A stretch of 64,000 bases of DNA from Protoeuglena noctilucae (Eukaryota > Chlorophyta > Pedinophyceae > Marsupiomonadales > Marsupiomonadaceae). The notes below the pieces were generated by a model. It worked only from the letters and a program-made list of their open reading frames with translations, searched no databases and had not been told where the DNA came from. A program made the translations under genes and the position numbers. Each line of letters opens with the position of its first letter. The stretch's first letter is position 1. Shown piece after piece: positions 42,845-55,600 of this stretch. The stretch spans positions 913,004 to 977,003 of the forward strand of contig OY253683.1 of assembly GCA_958009085.1 (NCBI GenBank), read 5' to 3'.

Positions 42845-45800
42845 TCACAGCGGCAGCGCCCCCAGCCTCGCCACCAGCCCCTCCGCCCCCCTCACCCCCC
42901 CCAGTGACCCCCGCAGCCCCGCCGCCACCTCCCTCACCCCCGCAAGCGCGACCCGGAACGACCCATCCGCCCCCAGCTCCCCCGGCACTGCACCGGCCAC
43001 GTCCTCCAGCGCAGCCACGCAAGCGCCGGCTATCACCGGGTCCCCCGCCGCTGCCGGCCCCCCCGCGAGCGCCCGCAGTGCCGGCACCACGCACCGATCC
43101 AGCAAGTGGCTGGCGATGAGGGGCGCAAGGGACGCGGGCCTGAGCACCTCGTGCCACCGGCACGCGCACGCCAGGGCGATGACGGCGCGTGCGAAGAGGG
43201 TGGAGGCGAGGTGGAGGAGGTGGGGGCTGGCGTGGAGGGCCGCGGCGGGCCAGGGCATCAGCCGCACCGACTCCAGGCGCTCTCTGTGGGTGGGGAGTGG
43301 ATGAGAGTGGATGGGGTGAGTGGACGAGAGTGGATGTGAGAGTGGGTGGTGAGCGAGTGTGGTAATTGTGAGTAACAGTGAAGCAGTGGGGAGTGCATGG
43401 CATCGATCACACCGACTCCACCCCCCACGACCCTTCCCTCCCCATCTCTCTCTTTCGTCACCTGAGCCTCCCCTGCACGGTGTCCAGCAGCCCCGCCAGC
43501 CCCGGTGCCTCTGCCGGGAGATACACGAGCAGATCCGACACCGCACCCACCATCTGCGACGCGACACGCAAGGGGGGGTGATGAGCGACGAAAGCATTTG
43601 CACACACATGTTGAAGGACATGCACTGACACAGACACATTCGGGGCAGGCCACCTGTGCCGTCAACGCACATCTCTTGCTGCCCCTCATGTCACATGCAG
43701 ACTCGCCCCACCCCTCTCACATCCTGTCTCACTATATGACCCCCATGCATACAGTCTCCCTCACAAATACACACCCCATTTCGCCCCAAATCTCACTCTC
43801 CGCATGCAGTCTTACTCCAAACCCCCCATGCATACAGTCTCATCACATCACATCTCACCTGGTTCGTCTGCGCGGGGTCGATGGGGTCCCATGCTGTCTT
43901 GAGCATCTCCCCCACATACGGCAACACCAGCTGCTCCACCAGGCGAGGCATCAAGTCCGCATCCGGGTCACCCTGAGATTGTGAGCAGGAATTGTGAGTA
44001 GGAAAAGGTGCATGGGTTGATGGATGCAGGGACAGGTGAGGATCGACAAAGACGGATTGGCACAGTAAGCACTGACCCCCCCCCCCCCCCCCCCCCATCC
44101 CCCTTTCCGATTGTCTCCTCGCCTGCTCCCCGTCGGCCCCGAAGTCGAACAGCTCCTTGTACCACCCCTGGGATTCAAACCCGCCACCCCCCGACGCGCC
44201 GTACAGGGGGCCCCACTGCAGCAGCTCCGATCGCACGAAGGGGGCCAGGAGCACCGCGGCTGCGTCGGAGGCATACGCGTCTCTGTAGGTGGAGGGGAAG
44301 CGGCGCTTCCACTCCTCCAGGAGAGATCGCACGGCCTGGGGGGGAGGGGCGGGGGTGGGTGGGAGGCGATGAGAGGTGTGCTTGTGGCTGGCAGGGCAAG
44401 GGTGGTTTGCGAGGTGTGCCTATGGTGCTAATGCAGGCGTGACATGAGAGGTGTTAGTAGTGACGTGGCAGAGGCAAGCAAGGTATGCTCGTGGTGGCAG
44501 GGCATGGGAGGCATGATGGGAGGCAACTGCTGTGGCACGACCAAGAGGTATTGTGATAATGGTGGCAGGGATGAAGAGGCAATGAGAGGTGTAATGGCAG
44601 TGGCAGGGCAGGCGAGGCGGCAATTGCGGACACACCAAAGACGACAGCACGGCTGCTGTCACAACCGGTGGCACCCCCCCACCCATCGTCTCCCCCTCAC
44701 CTTGAGCGATGCGTATTTGTCCGCCACGTCCGCAAACACCGCCGGCACCGTGCGCACGATCTCCTCCCTCCGGCGATGGAAGGCCGACATGTGAGACGCA
44801 CGCACACTGCCACCCCCCTCCGCGCCCTCCCCCAACGCCCCGTGTCTCATCTGCGCCCTCTGCCACCCGCTCCCATTCCACCTCCCCTGCGCCTGCTTGG
44901 CCATCTCCTGCGCCTGCCTCCTCCTCACGGCGTTCATGTCACGCCCAGTCTCATCCACATCGGCCGGCACAGAGGCACCCGACAGCGCCTCCCCCACCGC
45001 GCGCTCCCACTCCGCCGACGCAGCGTGGGACGCAGAGGTGGATACTGACACAGAGTTGCCCACTCCAGCTGCGATGGCACCCAGCGCGGCCCTGACCACC
45101 CGCTGCCCCAGTGCAATGTCCATGTCCACCTCCTCCTCCCAGGCCCTCCCCAGGTCCTCCGCACACTCCGCCACCACCCGCATCACGTGCAGCTCCATCT
45201 CCTCCACCACCGGCGCCTTGCTGCCCAGGCAGTCGCACAGCGCGTCGATGTCCGATCGCAGACCCTGCAGATACTCGTACCGCTCGCCCACGCGGGAGAG
45301 GGAGGCCTCGAGAGACTCCACCTCGTCCACTGCATAAGGGGAGATGGGAGAGGATGGTATGAGTGCATGATGTAGAACATTTGGGACGGGCAATGACAAT
45401 GCACGTAAGGGACGAGGCAACGACTGTTGCAAAGCGTTTCCCACTCTTCCCACTCTCCATCCCTCCCTTTCCACCCCCCTCCCCATTCATAACCACCCTC
45501 TATCCCTCCCCATTCCCATCCCCATCACCCCCCTCCCCTCACCCATGGCAGCCAGTTGCTCCCCCGCCCTCTTCCATCCCCATTCACATCCCCATCCATA
45601 GCTGCTCTCTATCCAATTCCCTCTCCATCTCTACCCCCACCATCTCACCCGTGGCAGCCAGTTGCTCCCCCGCCCTCTCCCTCCTCCTCTGCACCTCCTC
45701 CCCCTGCACCCGCAGCCGGCGCACCCCGTCCTCCAACGCAGCCAGCACCTCCAATGGGGACAGCTCCACGCGGGGAGGGGGGTGGGCGGAAGAGGGGTGC

Positions 45801-47442
45801 GCGTGGGAAGACGCCTGGGGGGAAGAGGGGAGATGAGATGACTATAACGGGATGAGACATGCTGCGGAGTAGTACTAGCACTCGCGAGCAACGACAGACC
45901 ATGCATTCAAGTCACAGACCAGGTGCGCAACTCACACTCGCCAACAGCCACCACTACCCCACCCCCACCCACTCATCCCGCCTCACCTTGCGCCTCGCTT
46001 GCACGTCCTCCAGCTCCCTCCCCCTCAGCGCCCGCCGCATCTGCCTCTCATCGAATGCCCCGTCCCCATCCTCATCGTCAACACCCTCATCCATCGCATA
46101 CACACCGCTGCGGGGACCCACGGGAGCGTCTGACCGCAGACCCAGCCCAAACGCCGTGCGAGGGCCCTCCTCCCCACTCCCACTCCCGGACTCATCCTCG
46201 CCGTTCCCCTCTCCCTCCCCCTCGCCCTCTCCCTTTCCACTTGCAGCGTCCCTCCCCCACTCGCGCTCCCCGCGCCCCCCATCCGCCGGCAATCGCACGT
46301 AATCTCCTGCCAGCCCCGCCCGCCGCATCCGCTCCCGCCGCGCACGCGCCGCGCGCACCAGCGCCTCTCCCGGGAACGCAGCCGCGCCATCTTTACCCTC
46401 CCCACCCCCGTCATCATCCTCATCATCATCAAATCCCTCCACCACCACCTCCCGGCCCTCCCGCACCGCAGATAGGTCTACTGACTCTGGCAGGCGCGTC
46501 AGGTCAATGTCCCCGGCAGGGCGCGGCGCCGACCCCAGCCCGCGGAACCCACGGCCGGCCGATGCGGGCGCGGGTGCGGGTGCGGGTGTGGATGTGGATG
46601 CGGTGGCTTGGGAGGGAGCGGCGGTGCCGTTCGCGACGTTGAGGCCGCGGAAAGACCCCGCGAGTCGGAAGGCCGGCTCCTCCTTTCCGCTCGTCGCTGC
46701 CACGGCATGGTCGGGGTCGTTGGGGGGTGGGGCGCCGTGTGCAAACGTGGCCTCCTTCAGTTTCGCCAGGTCCGCTGCGGAGTAGGCGCCCCCTCGGCGG
46801 ACCCCGGGGCCTTCGCTGGGATCGCCGGACGCAGCGGCGACGGCGGCGGCGGAGTCGGGCGCTGCGGAGACCCAGGAAGGGGCTACGATTGAATGGCGAA
46901 GCACACACAACACGCCGATTGTATGCAATGCAATCCCAGGATGCAGCCACGTGTCACCTGCGCGGCGCCCCTGTCGTTCCTTCTTTCGTTTCTCCTTCCC
47001 CGATGCCTTCTTCTGGGGAAAGAGACTCCCCTCCTCCTCCTCGTCGCCCCCAAAGCTGAGCAGCGTGGACGGCGCCTGCGAGGGGGATTGTAGGGGCATG
47101 GGAAGGATGCAGCGCGAATATCAGACCGATGAATTGCGCCAAGAGCGTTCCGGCCACTCGCGCGGTGGCGCCGGTCGCGCGTGGGAGCTCTCGCAACGTG
47201 CGCGGCCTCCTGTCGCGCGAGACACGCGTGCGATGGAGCGCACTCTCTGTCCACGGCCTCCAGAAATACATGAACATGCTGGGGCCAGGATGCCAGGGCG
47301 CCGCGCTCGCCTTCGGGGCCAGCCCAGCGAGCCGAGCGCCGAGCGTGCCCGCGCCCCCAGCCGGCGCCGCTACGCCTGCGTCGTCCTCCTCGGCGTCCCC
47401 ATCGTCTTTCTTGCGTAAGTTGCGCTTACGGAACGTGCTCAT
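42845..47442 (-). CDS. PAXBP1 / GC-rich sequence DNA-binding factor-like (GCFC) protein
   Basis: Members (human PAXBP1 and GCFC2, plant ILP1) act in transcription and spliceosome assembly or disassembly (family knowledge). The ATG at 47442 starts MSTFRKRNLRKKDDGDAEED. APSTLLSFGGDEEEE follows, then DIDLTRLPESVDLSAV and the acidic segment VVVEGFDDDEDDD. Coiled-coil exons follow (ELSPLEVLAALEDGVRRLRV; EVESLEASLSRVGERYEYLQ; LRSDIDALCDCLGSKAPVVE). The GCFC domain carries FADVADKYASLK, AVRSLLEEWKRRFPSTYRDA and APFVRSELLQWGPLY. It continues with ELFDFGADGEQ, LVEQLVLPYVGEMLKTAWDP and ESVRLMPWPAAALHASPH. The frame ends VARLGALPL and TGA at 42845. The SLFPQKKASGKEKRKKER basic run is a nuclear signal candidate. 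A splicing-linked factor near DBR1 is probably chance. Confidence 0.87.
44076..44096. repeat. Run of 21 C residues
   Basis: Uninterrupted C run in a PAXBP1-like intron. On the gene's sense strand it is a G run and could form a G-quadruplex. Length is likely to vary between reads. Confidence 0.95.
45546..45685 (-). repeat. Exon-edge echo at a PAXBP1-like donor (106-bp offset)
   Basis: TGGCAGCCAGTTGCTCCCCC followed by GCCCTCT is at 45652 (true exon end EQLAAT on the minus strand, donor GGTGAG) and again at 45546. The echo also keeps a GGTGAG. Confidence 0.92.
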
Positions 47443-48096
47443 CTCGACCCCAGACCCCGTCCTCGATGCATGAAAGTCGTCCGCAGCAGAGGCTAAGAGA
47501 AAGCGATGCGATCCCCGCAGAACTTGCGCCACTCACGTCACCATCCCATCCCGTGCACGATGAACTACCCGCAGCATCTAGCCCGGAAGGGGCTCGAAAG
47601 CCAGCGGCGCGGATCTCTGGCGCGGTCTGGCACACCGGGCTTGCCCTCTGCGATGAGCCTGAGGTCCCCTCGATCCCGCGCATCCTTACCGCTGCATATA
47701 GGTTGCAACTACCTGCATGCGCGAGGATATCCATAGAATTTGAGGGATTTGACAGGAACGAGTCAGCGTGGCGCTCCGTTAGCCATTTTCAACCGCTTTC
47801 GCGCGCAACTGGAGTGAAAACGACCGCGCTGAATCCTTTAGGATTGTCAAAGTCCTCGTGGCGTTCGTTCTTCGCATAGAATCGCGTTCAGGCACGTGCA
47901 GGCTGGGAAAGGTGCGTTGCGTGCGCTGCATGGGGCACGGCTGCCCCCCGCCTCCTCGCAAAATGATCTCCCATGGTTTCATTCACAAGAACAAGTCGCG
48001 CGGTAGCTAGATAGCCGCCCTTGCGATCCACAGCGAGAGAGCTGAGCCCCTCGCAGGTCGTCTGCGTGCGCCCCTCCCGGGGATGGCCGCTCCCCG
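47443..48096. other. Divergent promoter region, PAXBP1-like / NEK10-like
   Basis: 654 bases between start codons. An open frame at 47466-47879 on the plus strand has no recognisable domain and sits where both promoters should be. I do not call it a gene. Confidence 0.45.
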
Positions 48097-51000
48097 ATGT
48101 CTTCCCTGGCGGAGCGGGTGCAGCGGGTGGCGGTGAAGGAGGTGCCCGGGACGCGGGAGCAGGCCGAGGAGGAGCAGGCGGTGCTGGAGGACTTCGCTGT
48201 GCAGCATGGCAGCACGTACGACTTCCGCGGAGAGGTGGGGCCCGCGAGCTGCGAACTGCGAGTGGAGATGCGAATGTGAACGTATTTATTGTGATATGTT
48301 CTCTCTGTCCATGTCGCAGGGCGAGCATTACACGGCGCAGGCGCTGCTGGGCTGCCTGGTGCGTCACCGGCTGACGAGCGAGGCGTGGCAGCGCACCTGC
48401 TCTGGTCCGCACCTGCTCTCAGCCCTGCAGTGCGTGCGGGTGCTGTCGCGGGATGCAAACCTGCACGGCGCTTTTGATGACGACCGATGGCACGGCGCGC
48501 TGGCGGGGATGCTCGCACGTTTGGGGGCACTGCACCTGGGTCACCCGGTGGGAGCAGTGGGTGCGCGGCCGGGGTCGGAGAACGGCGACGATGGCGACGA
48601 GGGATCAGTTCAGGAGGACGGCGTCGATGACCAGGCATTGGACGCCTATGCCGCGGACCTTCTGGTGGAGGCCGTCAGCATCGTGCGCCATTTGTCATCC
48701 AGCCGCCCCCTGCTGTCCCGCATGCTGTCGGCCGGCGTGCCCCACCGCGTGTCGGTGCTGTTGAGCAGCAGGGACCCCGCCTTGGTCCCCGTGGCGCTGC
48801 TGTCCTTGGCGGCCATGGCGCGCGACAGTGAGGGACACGAGGCGGTGGTCACGCAGGCGAGGGGGGGGTGTGATGGAAGGGGTGTGAGTGGTAACAGGTC
48901 GCTCGTGCGGGGCTGCTTTTGCGGCGCTGTGTGCGTGGCTGTCTTGGATGACACACGTCATGGGTCTGTCCCAAGCCACGCATGCGTCTGCTCTGCCACA
49001 TCCATGCTTGCCAGATAATACACACAGTATACACAATCTCTGCTCTCCTACCCACTCCCCCCAGGGCACCGTGGAGTCGCTCCTCCGCATCGTCCGCGAC
49101 TACCGCCCCGAGCTGCAGAAGCTCAGCGCGTCGCTGCTGCTGGGCGTGTGCAAGTCCCGGCGGGGCCGCGCCCTGGTCATGGATGCCTTGGGGGCAGGCG
49201 CCCTCCTCAGCGCGCTCCCCGGTGCCGATGCCGAGCTGGGCCACCTGGCCCTCCGCGCCCTGCATGCACTCGCGCAGGACCGCGCCGGCGCGCAGGAGCT
49301 GCGGCAGACGGGCGCCGTGCCCGTGCTGCTGCAGCATTTGGCCGATGCCCGTCGCCCCCCCGGTGCATCCCTCGAGCACCTGGCCATGGAGGCGTGCTCT
49401 GCATGCTCGGTGCTGGCACGCATGGCGGAGGACCTCGAGTGCGCCTACCACATCCGCGCATGCAACGGCGTCTACGTCCTCGGCAGGCGGCTGCTGCACC
49501 CCGTGCCAGGCGCACCCACGGGACCGCAGGGCGAATGCAAGTGGGAGCACAGAGTTGTGCTGCACGCCCTACGCGCACTGCGCGCCGTCTTCAGCATGGA
49601 GCGCAACCGGGGGGTGTTTAAAGCCCTGTTCCCGCCTGATGTCTTCGGCCCCTTCATTGACGTCGGTCATTTCCAGACGGACCTCGATCGATACAAGCCC
49701 GTGGCGGAGAGGGTGGCGGCGATGGGGGACGCGGCGCGGCAGAGGGTCGAGGCGGCGCTGGAGGAGATCAACCTCGCCAGGGACGGGCCCTCCCGGTTCG
49801 TCAAGGCGAGTGGGGGGGTGGGGTTGGAGATGCGGGTTGAGATGGGGGGGGGGGGGGGTGGAGATGCGAGCAGTGTTGGGGGCGGCGGATATGGCAGTGA
49901 TGTGGCAGTGCTGGAGTCACTGGATCGATGATGTGTGACAAATTAATGCTATGCTATTTAACTCATGTCGTGTTTCCCTGCACCAGGGTTACGAGATTCT
50001 GGAGTTGCTGGGGCGCGGCGGGTACGGTGCGGTGTTCAAGGCGCGGCGTGGGAAGGAGGGGCCGCTGGTGGCGCTGAAGGAGATGCCGATCGCAGATAAC
50101 GGCGCACTGGTGAGTTGGTGGTGAAGAGTGGAGTGGAGAGGGGCAGAGGTGCGTTCAAGCACAAACGCCACTCATGATCCATCTCCGCTCCCTTGCTTGC
50201 TCATGCACCTCCACCCACTCCCTCGCCCATGCACCTCCACTCTCACTCCCTCGCCCATGCACCTCCAATCTCACTTCCTCGCCCATGCACCTCCACACAT
50301 TCACTCCCTCGCCCGCCTCCTCAGTTCGGGATGGGCAACCTGACCATGGAGCAGAAGGCCGCGGAGGCGGGCCATATGTGCCGCGAGGTGGAGATCCTGT
50401 CCAAACTCGACCACCCCCACATCGGTGAGGGCCGTTGCTTGGCTGTGGGTGTCACTGCTACCGCCGCTGCACTGCTTGTAGGCGATCTCATGACCAGTGG
50501 GTGTGTTCCGATCAACACCCGGCAGCCGTGGGGTATCTATCTCACACATGTGATTACACATGTAACTCCATCTCCCCTTCTCTCCCCTCACCAGTCAAGT
50601 ACCACGAGAGTTTCGTGGAGTCCGACCACCTGTACATCGTGATGGAGCTGGCCGAGGGCGTGTCCCTGCAGGACTACATGACGGCGATGAGGGAGAGCAA
50701 CCGGGTCATGTCGGAGGACGACGTGTGGCAGATCCTGTCCGCGGTCATGCTCGCACTCGACTACATCCACAACACCCACAAAATCATACACCGGTGGGTG
50801 ACAGGGGGTGGCGGGGTGGCATGGGTGGCATGGGTGGCGAGAACTGTGATTTGGCTGGTAGTATATTCTATACAGTTGCATATCCACCCACCCATTCCCG
50901 CCACTCCCTCAGGGACCTTACCCCCGCGAACATCGTGCTGGGCAGCGGCGCCGACATGCTGGGCCGCGCCAAGGTGACGGACTTCGGCCTGGCGCGGGAG

Positions 51001-51978
51001 TTGACCAACACGGTGTCCGTGGCGGCCAGCATGGTGGGGACGGTGCCGTACATGTGCCCGGAGATCATCGAGAACCAGGCGTACAGCGGCAAGGCGGACG
51101 TGTGGTCGCTGGGATGTATACTCTATCACATGATGGCGGGGGTGCCGCCGTTCCAGGGGTCCAACCCCCTCGCGCTCGCCTCCCGCATCGTCGAGGGAGA
51201 CTACGTGCCGCTGGACAGGCTGCCGCGGTGCGCGGCGTACTCGGCCGATCTGAGGGAGCTGTGCGCGCGCATGATGTGCCCGGAGCAGGGGAGGCGCCCG
51301 GGGGTGCGGGAGGTGGCGGCGCTGGCGAGCGCACGGATGCTGCAGGCGCTGCACGCGGCGCGGCGGAGGGAGCTGGATCTGGAGGGCGTGCTGGAGCACG
51401 AGCGGCAGCAGCGGAGGCAGACACAGGTCATCGTGTCGCGCAAGAGGGACGAGTACCAGCGCGTGGCCAGGGACGCGTCGCCGGACACGGCAGCGGGTGC
51501 AAACGCGGGCGCGGATGCCGGGGCTGCCACCGTCGCAGACCCGGGCGGCCGCGTGCGCATCGCCGGTCGCACCGTGGCCATCGCCAGCCACCGCCTGCGC
51601 CCCATCCACGACCCCATCGCCCAAGCATTGGGCGCCCTTCACAAGCTCGAGTTCGTCACGCACCTGCCCCCCGGTCCCTCCCGCGACTGGCGCCGCGCTT
51701 GCCTGGAGCGTCTCCGCCGCCACCTCTTCTCCCTGCGCCAGCACGGGGGCTCCATCAAGGCGCACCTGGTGAAGCTGTCCGAGGGATCGCAGGAGCTACT
51801 TGACCTGCCTTTCGTGGCTGACGCACGCAGCGGGGCGCGGCCCCCCGGCAACGTGTCCCTCTCCTACGACGGACTCCTGGCCATCCTCGAGGAGGTGGCG
51901 GCCGAGTCGGGGTTCCAGCAGCGCACGCTCACCGCGGCGAGGGCGTCGAGCGGGTTCGGGGGGAAGGGGGACGGGTAG
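48097..51978 (+). CDS. NEK10-like armadillo-repeat protein kinase
   Basis: Exons 48097-48234, 48320-48856, 49065-49805, 49987-50109, 50325-50424, 50595-50793 and 50913-51978 join to an exact 967-residue frame (TAG). Residues 1 to ~470 are armadillo-like helices (LSASLLLGVCKSRRGRALVM; LALRALHALAQDRAGAQELR). The kinase domain starts at ~473: GYEILELLGRGGYGAVFKAR, VALKEM, HIVKYHESFVESDHLYIVME, IHRDLTPANIVLG, KVTDFGLARE, GTVPYMCPEII and KADVWSLGCILYHM. HRDLTP instead of HRDLKP is the NEK10 hallmark. A coiled coil (RRRELDLEGVLEHERQQRRQ) and the C-terminal blocks DPIAQALGALHKLEFVTHLP and SIKAHLVKLSEGSQELLDLP also match NEK10. In animals NEK10 acts in motile cilia and the DNA-damage response (family knowledge). 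Introns 48857-49064 and 49806-49986 start with GC. Confidence 0.9.
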
Positions 51979-52680
51979 CTGCGACCAGCGGGTGCAGGGC
52001 TGCTTTGGGATCCGGAGGGGGAGCAATCCGCCGCTCGTGGCGGTTGATGGTTGCTAGCAGGCCTTAGATGATAGCCGTGAATATGTGGTGGCGAGTCAGT
52101 CGGCGGGGAATGCCGCTTTTTGGGCCCGCGGCGAACAATTCTGGCGCCAACTGGCACCTCGCTAGTCGCGTCCGTTGCGAATCATGCCCCGATGCGGTGT
52201 GCGGCGGTGAAATTTGGTTACATTGGGTGCATCGGGCGACGGGGAGCGGCTTGAGGCCGGTCAGTAGACCTGACAAGGCCGCGCTCCCGCGCCCGCGCAA
52301 TACGCAGCGGGAATTGAGGCATCCGTCCCCGCCTGTGACGTAGGGTTGCGATAGGAAGGCGCTTGTTAGGTGGGTGAGGTCTCCTTCCCTCGCGTTCGCC
52401 CAGAGAGCACAACACATCTCGCTTTGAGTGCAAAAGCTCGCTGCTGCTTGGGAGATCGGCGAGCGGGGCGGGTGGTCCTCGCCCTAGTGATGCCTCTCCA
52501 CTCCGCTGCAGGGTCTGCCCGCGTCGCGGCCCCGAGCAGTCCGCGCTGCGAAATTTGACGTCGTGCTTCTGCAGGTGTCAGCCCGCGCTTGATGGCGGGG
52601 CTGGAATAGGGCAGCGTCGCGTGCCGCGAGGTGCAGGAAGACCGTCACCATGACGTGGAAGTTTAGTCTCCGGAAAGGGA
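51979..52680. other. Spacer between NEK10-like and P4-ATPase genes
   Basis: 702 bases between tandem plus-strand genes. Base composition is closer to balanced from 52060 to 52440. I find no RNA gene or coding region. Confidence 0.5.
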
Positions 52681-55600
52681 ATGAGGGGCAGGCCCAGGAA
52701 GCCCGGTGCGCGCGCTCTGCCCTGCCTGCGCCGCTCCCGGCGTCCCCTGCGCCCGCCAGCGCGCCTGCGCTGCGGTGGATCACACTCAAAGCCATCCACG
52801 ACTCGCAGGCGCGTCGATGTCGCGCCCCCGCGTCCCCCACCCGGGTCCCCCGAGGCGCAGGAGATGATGCGCCACCGTCGCCACCTCTTCCTCAACAACT
52901 CGATCCGCACCACCAAGTACAACGCCTTCAACTACTTCCCCAAGGTCAGGGTGTGCTTGGCGCGCGGGCTGGCGGCATATGGGCACTGTTGCGTAGCCCT
53001 GCAGTTGTGCGTACCTGCCAGCGCTCCGCAGTGCCGGCGCCCACCATGCCCCTCGCCCCTGCGCCCCGCAGTGTCTGTACGAGCAGTTCCGCCGCCTTGC
53101 CAACCAGTACTTCCTCCTCGTGGCCATCATCTCCCTCACTCCCGTGTCCCCCGTGACGCCCTTCACCAACGTCATGCCCCTGGTGTTCGTGCTGGGCGTG
53201 TCGCTGATCAAGGAGTACTTCGAGGACCGCAAGCGGCGCAAGAAGGACAGGGAGATCAACGGGCACCTCGTGCAAGTGCTGGGGAGGGACGGGTGGCAGC
53301 CCACGCCCTGGCGCGACGTCATGGTCGGAGACATCGGTGCGGCATGCGGGGGGCTGTGGGAGTTGAGCTGTTGGGGTTGAGACGGACCCCGCGCATGTCT
53401 GACTAAACAAAACCTCTACACCTTCTGTCGTCTCGTGTCCATGTCTAACGAAGCCAATTTCTTACCTCCTTCATCTCTGCATGCTTGCTTACGCCAATCT
53501 CTCATCTACCTCCACATCTCGTGTCCCGCAGTGTGCGTGAGGAACAACGAGCAGTTCCCTGCAGATTTGGTGCTCCTGTCAACGGGGGTGCCCGAGGGGG
53601 CGGCCTACGTGGAGACGTCCAACCTCGACAGGGAGACGAACCTGAAACTGGTCAAGGCGCAGGGTGAGAGAGAGAGGGGCGATGGGATAGGGGGAGGACG
53701 CTGTGTGCTCAATGCGCTCTGCTTGATGCTGTCGGTTCTGTGCTCTCTCTGGGCTCCGCTCACTGCTCACTCACCATCTCTCTGCTCCCTGCTCTCTGCT
53801 CACCGCCCACCGCCCATCTCTCTCTGTTCATTGCCCCCGCTCCCTCACCCTCACACCATACCCTCACCCCCCCCTCCCCCCTTATGATGTAGACGACACG
53901 TGGGCGTACGACTCTCCCGAGAAGCTCAGCGCCCTCGAGGGCTCCTACGTCGAGTGCGACCCCCCCAACAACTCCCTCTACACCTTCACCGGCAACCTGG
54001 TGCTCAAGCGCGAGGCGGGGCAGCACACGGTCCCTTTGGGCCCCGCCAATGTCGTCTTGCGCGGGTGCATGCTGCGAAACACCCCCCACATCCACGGCCT
54101 GGTCATCTACACGGGCCACGAGTCCAAGATCATGCTCAACTCCTCCGCCCCCCCCTCCAAGCGCTCGCACCTGGAGCGCAACCTGGACAAGCTGGTGGCG
54201 GTCATGTTCAGCATCCTCTTCTCGATGTGCTTTATCGGCGCGGTGGTGCTGGGGGTGTGGATGCAGCAGCACGGCAAGCAGCACTGGTACTTGGAGTTCA
54301 ACAGCCCCTACGACGACCCCACGACGGCCAAGGTGTGGAACGTCGACAAGCCGGTCACGGTGGCGCTGCTCAACTTCCTCACGCTCATCACGCTGTACTC
54401 GACGCTCATCCCCATCTCCCTCTACGTCTCCATCGAGATCATCAAGTTCACCCAGGCCACCTTCCTCATCAGCATGGACCCCCACATGTTCCACAAAGAG
54501 TCGGGCACGCCTGCCCTGGCGCGCACCTCGAATCTGAACGAGGAGCTGGGGCAGGTGGAGTACGTCTTCTCGGACAAGACGGGCACGCTCACCCAGGTGA
54601 GGGTGGGCGCGGCTGCGGGTGCGATGCAGGAGTGCGATCGACCATCCGCAGCGACTGACTGGTTGGCATGGATGCTCGGATGCAGAGTTGCCGTATCGAC
54701 CATTGGCAGTGACTGGTTGCTGCCGTGGATGCCGGGTGCTAACACTGAGCAACTCTGACCTCGCTCACTGCTTGCCCTTCTACCCCAGAACCTGATGGAG
54801 TTCTTCAAGTGCTCCATCGCGGGGGTCAAGTACGGCGCGGGGATGACGGAGGTGCAGAGGGCCATGACGGCGCGCAAGAGCGGGCGCACCCTCGCGGACG
54901 TCATGTCCTCGGAGCCACCTCGCCGCCCACCCCGCGAGCGGGGCATGAACTTCGAGGACGCGCGCGTCATGGATGGGGGGTGGCGCCGGCAGCCGTCCGC
55001 GGGGGTCATCGAGGAGTTCTTCCGGGCCCTGGCGCTGTGCCACACGGTGGTGCCCGAGGGGGGCCAGGAGTTCTCGAACATCAAGTACCAGGCGGCGTCC
55101 CCCGACGACGTTGCCCTGTGTTTGGCCGCCAAGCACGCCGGGTGGTTCTTCCAGCGCCGCACCACCGCCAGCCTCACGCTGCAGGTGGCCGCGAGCGTGA
55201 TGAGCGCCGGGGGGGGGCGCGGGGAGGAGACCTACCAGCTGCTGGCCACGCTGGAGTTCAACTCGACGCGCAAGCGCATGAGCGTGATCGTGCGGGAGCC
55301 GTGGAGCGGCAACATCAAGCTCTACTGCAAGGGCGCGGACAACGTCATCCTGCAGCGGCTGGGCAAGAACGCGAGAGCCACGGCGAGGGGCGCAGAGATG
55401 ATGTGGCGTAGTGATTACGAATAGATTGGCGCAGACATGCACAGCTGCATGCGACGCGCCCGTCACACAGCGTCGCTCGTCCCCAGCCATGCCCGTCTAT
55501 GGTTCCCTGATCTCCCTTCTCTTTGCTTCTCTCCCGCAGCAGTACAAGGGTCAGACGGTGGAGCACCTGGAGGAGTTCGCGCACGAGGGCCTGCGGACGC

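Noticed and set aside
47466-47879. 138-codon plus-strand open frame
   Set aside because: No recognisable domain, no family resemblance, and it fills the shared promoter of PAXBP1-like and NEK10-like genes. Long open frames are expected by chance at this GC content.
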